A stretch of DNA of 64,000 nucleotides. Source: Chaenocephalus aceratus (taxonomy: Eukaryota > Chordata > Actinopteri > Perciformes > Channichthyidae). A program made the position numbers and the translations under genes. Below are positions 57,768 to 64,000 of the stretch, one piece after another (the first letter of the stretch is position 1; the number at the start of each line of letters is the position of its first letter). The notes under the pieces were generated by a model that saw nothing but the letters and a program-made list of their open reading frames with translations, did not search any database and was not told the DNA's origin. Where the stretch lies: NCBI GenBank assembly GCA_023974075.1, contig JAMFTG010000144.1, positions 62,001 to 126,000 on the forward strand, in the 5' to 3' direction.

Positions 57768-58216
57768 TGTTGTGTCCCGTCAATTATGTTAAGTTTTGTC
57801 ATGTTAGTTTAGTTTATGTTCCACTTCCTGTTTTATTTTGTACTCACCTTGTCTCATTCCAGGTCCCTTTACTTCCTGCTCTGGTTCCTTTTCCCGCCAT
57901 CATCAGTGTCTGCCCCGCCCCTGATTGTTTCCACCTGTGCCCACTTACCTCATGTATATATTGTCCTGTCTCCCCTTGTTAGTTGTCGGTTCGTCTTGTT
58001 CATTGCTCCAAGAAGTAAGATCTAAGCCATTGTTTAATGAAAGTCAGTGTTTTGCCTTTTACCCTCCACGAGAGCGCTTTACGTTTGTCAGTTTGTTCAT
58101 TCCTCTAAAAGAGTGATTTTGTTTATTTGCAAGTAAAGACTTTTTTTCTTCAAAACCTTTTTGTCTCTGGGTCGTGCATTTGAGTCCTCCAAGCTATTGA
58201 GTCAAGGTTCCTAACA
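57768..58216 (+). repeat. 3' LTR of the gypsy element
   Basis: 449 bp, tgttgtgtcccg to ttcctaaca; preceded by the polypurine tract. Confidence 0.92.
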
Positions 58217-58840
58217 GATTCAATTCAACAGCACAATACGCTGAATTTTCTTTGAAAATTATCCCAAATTATACCAGAAGAGTTGATCAAAAAACATCCT
58301 AAAAATGTTTTCAAACTAGTAAGAAAGCTTTTCTCAAAAGAAATGTGTATGAAAATTGCTAATATTATTTAAAGGAGTTGAAAACATCTGACATGACATT
58401 GACAACTAACATTGTACTGCACTTCAGGGATGCTGTCTTCATGTCTTCAGTTCCTGTTGGACAACATTCTGCCAGAGCCATCCAAGTTTAAAATGGCTCT
58501 ATTGACAGATTAATGGGACCAGTGGCGAACAAGTTGTGTTCTTAATCAGCAGATAATCTGTCGATTAACATCTCCAGTATTTACTTAGCTTTCTTTTGTT
58601 TAGATAAACACACAATCTGCTATAGCGTGCAAGTTTCTTCTTTCAAAAACAACCTTTGAGGCGCTTGGTTTGTAAATGCACACACAACTTTCACACAATG
58701 AAGAGAAAGAAAAACAGAATACAAGAACACATCCGACATGGGGCTACAAACATTATAAAATCAAATGAAACAAATGAAAATAAACTATAAAAAGCACATT
58801 AGTTATGAATACAATTTAAGCACTAGACATCAGTAAAATC
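58217..58840. other. Spacer without recognisable gene
   Basis: AT-rich; this is where the rest of gene 3 would be expected, but no V-set exon is seen. Confidence 0.5.
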
Positions 58841-59562
58841 CTAGTTAATTATACGACATTAATTGGTTTAAATTGTGTACAATGTTTTTGTGTTTTTCCC
58901 ATAGGTTTTTCTCTTTCGATTCTGAGACACATTTATTTTTTCAGAGGTTTTGATAGGCTAACATCACGCCGCAATGCACGTCGGGATATGGTGTTTATGT
59001 GATATTAAATCGGAAAACATTTAAAAAAAAATAAATAATACTTTATTCCGAGTGTTCTTGTTTTTCTCTTTGAAAGTCATCACATAACGGCATTGTAATA
59101 CACGGTTCGGCTGCATTAAATTACATATCTGCCCTAGATATGTATTTATAGAGCCCTGATCAGAAGACCTTTTGACAAACTGGAAGAGATGCCGCCAAAA
59201 CTGAATACGTGACGTGGACCATAAACATAACAACAATTAAACAACATCTTCCATTTCTTTTCACACAATACGTCTCCTTGCAGTGTCAACACTAATTCGG
59301 CTGACTTTTATATTTGATCCAATTAGTAGATAGTCTGTATTTACACCATAACGGTGCACAGCTGATAGAAAGGGACTTTTTTGTAGTTTTTTAAAGATAT
59401 TACTGATTTTCTGAACTACCTTTCCAACTCCTCATGCAGTTGACTGTTACAGGTCTGTACAGGTTCATGGTACAATGCATAAGCTTCACATCGAGAGACT
59501 GAAACTGTATTTTCCTTTACCGTTCTGTTTTAATTTCACAATAAAATGAATAGTCATATTAT

Positions 59563-61007
59563 CCATCCATCCATCCATCTTCTCCCGCTTATCCGTGGTC
59601 GGGTCGCGGGGGTAGCAGTTCCAGCAGAGAGCCCCAAACTTTCTTTTCCCTGGCGACATCAACCAGCTCTGACTGGGGGATCCCAAGGCGTTCCCAGGCC
59701 AGCGAAGAGATATAATCCCTCCACCTGGTCCTAGGTCTACCCCTTGGTCTCTTCCCAGCTGGACGTGCCTGGAACACCTCCCTAGGGAGGCGCCCAGGTG
59801 GCATCCTAACTAGGTGCCCGAACCACCTCAACTGGCTTCTTTCGACGCGAAGGAGGAGCGGCTCAACTCCGAGTCCCTCCCTGATGACCGAACTTCTCAC
59901 CTTATCTCTAAGGGAGACACCAGCCACCCGGCGGAGGAAACCCATCTCGGCCGCTTGTATCCGCGATCTCGTTCTTTCGGTCATGACCTATCCTTCATGA
60001 CCATAGGTGAGGGTAGGAACGAAAATGGCCCGGTAGACAGAGAGCTTTGCCTTCTGGCTCAGCTCCCTTTTCGTCACAACGGTGCGGTAAAGCGACTGCA
60101 ATACCGCTCCCGCTGCTCCGATTCTCCGGCCCATCTCACGCTCCATTGTTCCCTCACTCGAGAACAAGACCCCGAGATACTTGAACTCCTTCACTTGGGG
60201 TAAGGACTTATTCCCTACTTGGAGTGGACAGTCCATCGGTTTCCTGCTGAGAACCATGGCCTCAGATTTGGAGGTGCTGATCCTCATCCCAGCCGCTTCA
60301 CACTCGGTTGCGAACCGATCCAGTGAGTGCTGAAGGTCGCAGACCGATGAAGCCATCAGAACCACATCATCTGCAAAAATCAGTGGTGCAATCCCTAGTC
60401 CACCGAACTGCAGACCCCCCCCCCCCACGACTACGCCTCGAAATCCGATCCATGTTTATTACAAACAGGATTGGTGACAAAGCGCAGCCCTGGCGGAGGC
60501 CAACCCTCACCGGAAATGGGTCCAACTTACTGCCGAGGACCCGGACACAGCTCTCGCTTTGGGAGTACAGAGATTGGATGGCCCTGAGTAGAGACCCCCT
60601 CACCCCATACTCCCGCAGCACCTCCCACAGTAACTCCCTGGGAACCCGGTCATACGCCTTCTCCAAGTCTACAAAACACATGTAGACCGGATAAGCGTAC
60701 TCCCAGGCCCCCTCCAGGATCCTTCCGAGAGTAAAAAGCTGATCCGTCGTTCCACGACCAGGACGGAATCCGCATTGTTCCTCCTCAATCTGAGGTTCGA
60801 CAATCGGCCTGACCCTCCTTTGGAGTACCTTGGAGTAAACTTTCCCGGGGAGGCTGAGTAGTGTGATGCCTCTGTAATTGGCACACACCCTCTGATCCCC
60901 CTTTTTGAAAAGGGGGACTACCACCCCGGTCTGCCACTCCTTCGGCACTGTTTCCGACTTCCACGCAACGTTGATGAGACGTGTCAACCATGACAGTCCC
61001 TCATAAC
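59563..61007 (-). mobile_element. Rex3: Rex3 (RTE-type) LINE with 13-bp target duplication
   Basis: The minus strand ends in (gatg)n (plus sense atccatccatccatccatc at 59561), the known tail of Rex3. The target duplication atagtcatattat is perfect at 59550-59562 and 61008-61020. The 5' end is truncated inside the RT region. Confidence 0.9.
59589..60987 (-). pseudogene. Rex3: Rex3 reverse transcriptase remnant
   Basis: Three minus frames follow each other. 60987-60367: GVVVPLFKKGDQRVCANYRG, IEEEQCGFRPGRGTTDQLF, CFVDLEKAYDRVPRELLW and GLRQGCALSPILF. 60428-59988: LIFADDVVLMASSVCDLQH with the catalytic Asp pair, FKYLGVLFSSEGTM. 59984-59589: GFLRRVAGVSLRDKVRSS, RWFGHLVRMP and RGRPRTRWRDYI. The first break lies in a C-run (60414-60427), the second at a stop just before MTERTRSRI. 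The endonuclease is missing. RTE-clade RT without activity. Confidence 0.9.
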
Positions 61008-61304
61008 ATAGTCATATTATGTTTGATATTATTATGTTTTATTAACCAGACCACTGGTTTTTTAACCCGCACCGCCTAGTGGTTACAGCATGTTATTGAA
61101 TTTAGTTGTTGAATAAGTTATATTTGATGAAAACATTTAAATACTAAGAGTAGCCTACGTACAAAATAGGGGTCAATGATAGAAATATAGAATAGAAAAT
61201 ATCAAGAAGATACTGTAGTGATCTCTACAATAGAACATTTTAGTGCGGGACATCCAAAGATATTAACAGGAGGATGTGCAAAACAGACAAACTGATAAGG
61301 CTGA

Positions 61305-61515
61305 ATTTGACTCAGGTGTAACTAAAGTCTGATTTAAGGGTTGTTTATATTTCACATCATTGATCAGAATCTGCAAAGTAGCAAAAATACATGTAGTAGA
61401 GTAAAAATACCAGGTTAACCTCTGAATTGTAGTGGAGTAGAACAAAGTAGTACATGCTGCTGTAACAAAAACATTTCCCAACTTGGGATCAATAAAGTAT
61501 ATCTTATCTTATCTT
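61305..61515 (+). repeat. Dispersed repeat and LINE tail inside K copy 5
   Basis: 61305-61450 matches 34130-34240. 61465-61515 (aaaaacatttcccaacttgg, gatcaataaag, tatcttatcttatctta) is another (TTATC)n LINE tail. Confidence 0.65.
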
Positions 61516-62275
61516 AAGATGATCGATGGCTACTGCCATATTTGCTAAATGTGCATCTGAACCTTGACAAGTGCATGTTTCAGGCTTATCAATGAACAAC
61601 AGGAGGGGTCACAGACATAAGACCAGCTGTTAAATAAAGCTCTTCTGACCTTAGCTGGCATGTGGGTATAGTGATGCTGCCCATTATGGACACGAGCAAT
61701 TTTCAACCATTTATTAATTATATGTTTTACATTTGATAACACCAATGTGTTTCGTATCCCCTAAATCTCCAGGGATGTATAGTTTAATACTGGCAACTTA
61801 TAATTGTGGGAAAACGTCTTTTAAAACTACAATTCCCAGTAGAGACGTGCCATAGAACATGTTGCGAAACACACAATAGCCAGCATGTGTAATTCTGGGG
61901 GGGAGGGCTGGGCTGGACCCGTCCAAGTCCAGTTTTGGATAGTCTGGCGTGGTTCCATTCCATTTCAAAGAGCTGTTTGACACCCGGCGTAACCTTGTCG
62001 CACTGCCACTCCAACATCCAATCACAGAGCTTGAGGGCTAATCACGGGGTTTGTAAAGCAAGGCGTGGGTAGTGTAGTGTCTTCGGAAACTCTGTAGTGT
62101 CTAAACTCCGAAAAAACAATTTGTTTCTCCGAATTGAAGGTTAAAAACACAAAAGCATTGTATACAATTTAAACCAATCAATATTGTGTAATTAACAAGG
62201 ATAAACTGATGTTTTTTAGTGGATGAGTAATGCAGATATCACTGTGTAATCATTTGACAGTGTGGGGAATACTTC

Positions 62276-62829
62276 CGGTTTTATTATGAAAACTTCGAGA
62301 CCGGAAATACTGTTTTCACCCACGCTAACTTTACATGGAAGCTTCCCCATATACACGTTCTCCTGGCGAGACCTCAAATCATCTTCGTATATCTATCAAA
62401 CTGTAGATCCTACACATCCACTGGACGTAGATGATAAAAGTACAATATACACTTCTCGCTAGAAATCTAATAAAAAAGTATTTTAATGGCCAAACTATTC
62501 CACAATTTAGGATTTTCCAGAGAGAGTTATTTGTGATTAAACGACCCTCCGGAGCGTTTGTAATAGGAGCATGTTGTTTCTTACACGACCACTAGAGGTG
62601 CTACACTTTAAAACGTGACTCTGGGTCGTATTTAGCTGCTGAACAATCGACCTATATGGTCGTTTTTTGTAGGAGGACAGGCTGGAGTTTACAGATGAAA
62701 AGACTCAGCCATGTTTATGCAGCACTGCACGTGGAGATGTGGTCTCGCAAGTCACGCAGATTACATAGGCCCTACATGTATAAACCAATACTCAATACAC
62801 CCACCAATACTTAACTCGATAGCATGTCT
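62276..62829. other. Spacer without recognisable gene
   Basis: A short 66-codon frame shows no domain. No repeat match noticed. Confidence 0.45.
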
Positions 62830-64000
62830 GCATGTAGGGGAGGAAACTTATACAAAATGTACACCACCCCAAATTGATCATGTTGTTGATAGTGCTATAG
62901 ATGCGCTGCGAATAAAATTAGACTCTGTTGCTCCTTTGAAAAAGAAGAAAATAAAACAACATAGATTAGCTCCATGGCATAATGCCGAAACCCGCAAAAT
63001 AAAGCAAAAGTCTAGACAACTTGAAAGGATATGGCGTTCCACTAAACTTGAAGAATCTCGTTTAATTTGGCATATTACTCTCAATGAATATAAGAAAGCA
63101 CTGCGTAAAGCGAGAGCAGCCTACTACTCTTCATTAATAGATGAGAATAAGAATAATGCAAGATTTCTTTTCAGCACTGTAGCCAGGCTGACAGAGAGCC
63201 ACAGCTCGATTGAGCCTTCTATTACCATAGCACTCAGTAGCAATGATTTTATGTGCTTTTTTAACGATAAAATTGTTACTCTTAGAAACAAAATTAATGA
63301 CCTCTTGCCTTCGACCAGTATAGTGTTATCAACAGCTCCCGGAATCGTAAGTTCTAATATTACACTAGATAGTAAACTAGAATGCTTTTCAGCCATTAAC
63401 CTTGAACAATTACATTCAATGATTCTCTCTTCTAAACCATCAACGTGCATGTTAGACCCAATTCCAACTAAGCTGTTGAAGGAAGTTTTTCCATTAATTA
63501 GCACTTCTTTATTAAATATTATGAATATGTCTTTATTATCAGGCTATGTTCCACAATCATTCAAAGTAGCAGTGATAAAACCGCTTCTTAAAAAGCACAA
63601 CCTCGATCCAGAGGTTTTAGCCAACTATAGACCTATTTCTAATCTTCCGTTTCCTCTCAAAAAATTTTGAGAAAGCGGTCGCAAAACAGTTGTGTGATTA
63701 CTTAAAAAACAATGATTTATTTGAAGATTTTCAGTCTGGCTTTAGAACACATCATAGCACAGAGACAGCTCTGGTTAAAGTCACAAATGATATTCTAATA
63801 GCCTCAGACAAGGGACTTGTCTCTATTCTTGTTTTGCTCGATCTCAGTGCTGCATTTGATACTATCGACCATGATATCCTATTGCAAAGACTAGAGCACT
63901 TAGTTGGCATACAGGGAACTGCTTTAGGCTGGTTTAGGTCCTATCTATCTGAACGCTCTCAGTTTGTACGTGTTAACGATGAATCTTCCACGCAAACCAA
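62830..64000 (+). pseudogene. L2-type LINE ORF2, runs off the window
   Basis: The plus frame to 63670 includes the linker (KKKKIKQHRLAPWHNAETRK, ALRKARAAYYSSLIDENKN) and the first RT motifs ([48 protein letters not shown]). A one-base change near 63655 shifts the frame; the text then continues with [55 protein letters not shown] and [14 protein letters not shown]. The endonuclease is missing (5' truncation near 62830) and the catalytic YADD region lies beyond the window. Same clade as the copy at 48011-49369. Confidence 0.85.

Larger units (their letters stand above)
53104..58216 (+). mobile_element. Ty3/gypsy LTR retrotransposon, 5' LTR truncated
   Basis: Partial 5' LTR 53104-53374, gag 53390-54453, pol 54440-57760, polypurine tract agaaggggggg before the 3' LTR 57768-58216. 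The LTR overlap (about 270 bp) differs by only a few bases, so the insertion is recent. A target duplication cannot be tested because the left end is missing. Confidence 0.93.
58841..62275. mobile_element. Family K copy 5, split by Rex3
   Basis: Left arm 58845-58935 (attggtttaaattgtgtaca), interior 59030-59562 and 61021-61140 matching 33331-33740, right arm 61890-62275 in inverted sense (aagcattgtatacaattta, gcagatatcactgtgtaat). Without the Rex3 insertion it is about 2 kb. No protein is encoded. Confidence 0.75.

Noticed and set aside
58217..64000. Downstream V exon of gene 3
   Set aside because: I looked for gaacatttg, DSGFYVCD-type and RRCWLNVTG-type coding text after the gypsy element and saw none before the window ends.

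Overview
The window looks like a teleost (ray-finned fish) nuclear genome: AT-rich spacer, long dinucleotide microsatellites, spliced immunoglobulin-domain genes, and the usual fish transposon load (Rex3/RTE, L2, Rex1-like, Tx1, DIRS, Ty3/gypsy, Tc1, piggyBac and hAT families). I see no bacterial or organellar features, no CRISPR array and no convincing RNA gene. All similarity statements come from reading the sequence and from recalled family motifs; no search was run.

Host genes. A small cluster of paralogous plus-strand genes encodes type I membrane proteins with one Ig V-set domain (fish B7/PD-L1-like style). Each has a 5' exon with a CAG/GTAAGA-type donor, a (GT)n tract just before a signal-peptide exon, a 45-bp minisatellite that ends exactly at the splice acceptor of the V-domain exon, then a transmembrane/tail exon. 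Gene 1 (signal exon 18887, V exon 20739-21101) has an intact V exon, but I found no matching transmembrane exon. Gene 2 (47456-50980) has all three coding exons, with one extra base in the V exon. Gene 3 (promoter and 5' exon to 51600, signal exon 52771-52819) stops where a truncated gypsy element begins. Remnants of an older copy lie at 10070-10377 and 16735-16840. Segmental copies of the 5'/intron-1 region, direct and inverted, lie at 17130-18110, 38395-38735, 43100-43880, 44275-44490, 44966-45233 and 51370-51600. An unrelated short ORF at 4881-6577 (minus) is split by a hAT element.

Mobile elements. hAT insertions with perfect 8-bp target duplications lie at 5076-6338, 12060-13198, 45415-45867 and 45990-47056. 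A TTAA-flanked MITE at 17606-17970 has a paralogous empty site at 43605. A degenerate DIRS element (22100-25470) carries an LTR insertion. A broken Jockey/I-type LINE (25503-27480) and a Tx1-type LINE (28150-33048) follow; the Tx1 element abuts a (GAA)n tract. L2 copies lie at 48011-49369 and 62830-64000. A Rex3 copy (59563-61007, 13-bp target duplication) sits inside a member of an unnamed inverted-repeat family (called K here). A nearly complete Ty3/gypsy element spans 53104-58216.

The most interesting observation is the intronic minisatellite of the Ig genes. Each 45-bp unit copies the 3' splice site and the first bases of the V exon, but with TAG in place of TTT, so any upstream unit used as acceptor gives a stop after two codons. 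The array therefore looks like a row of decoy (poison) acceptors that is kept in all three genes and has itself been a landing site for transposons.
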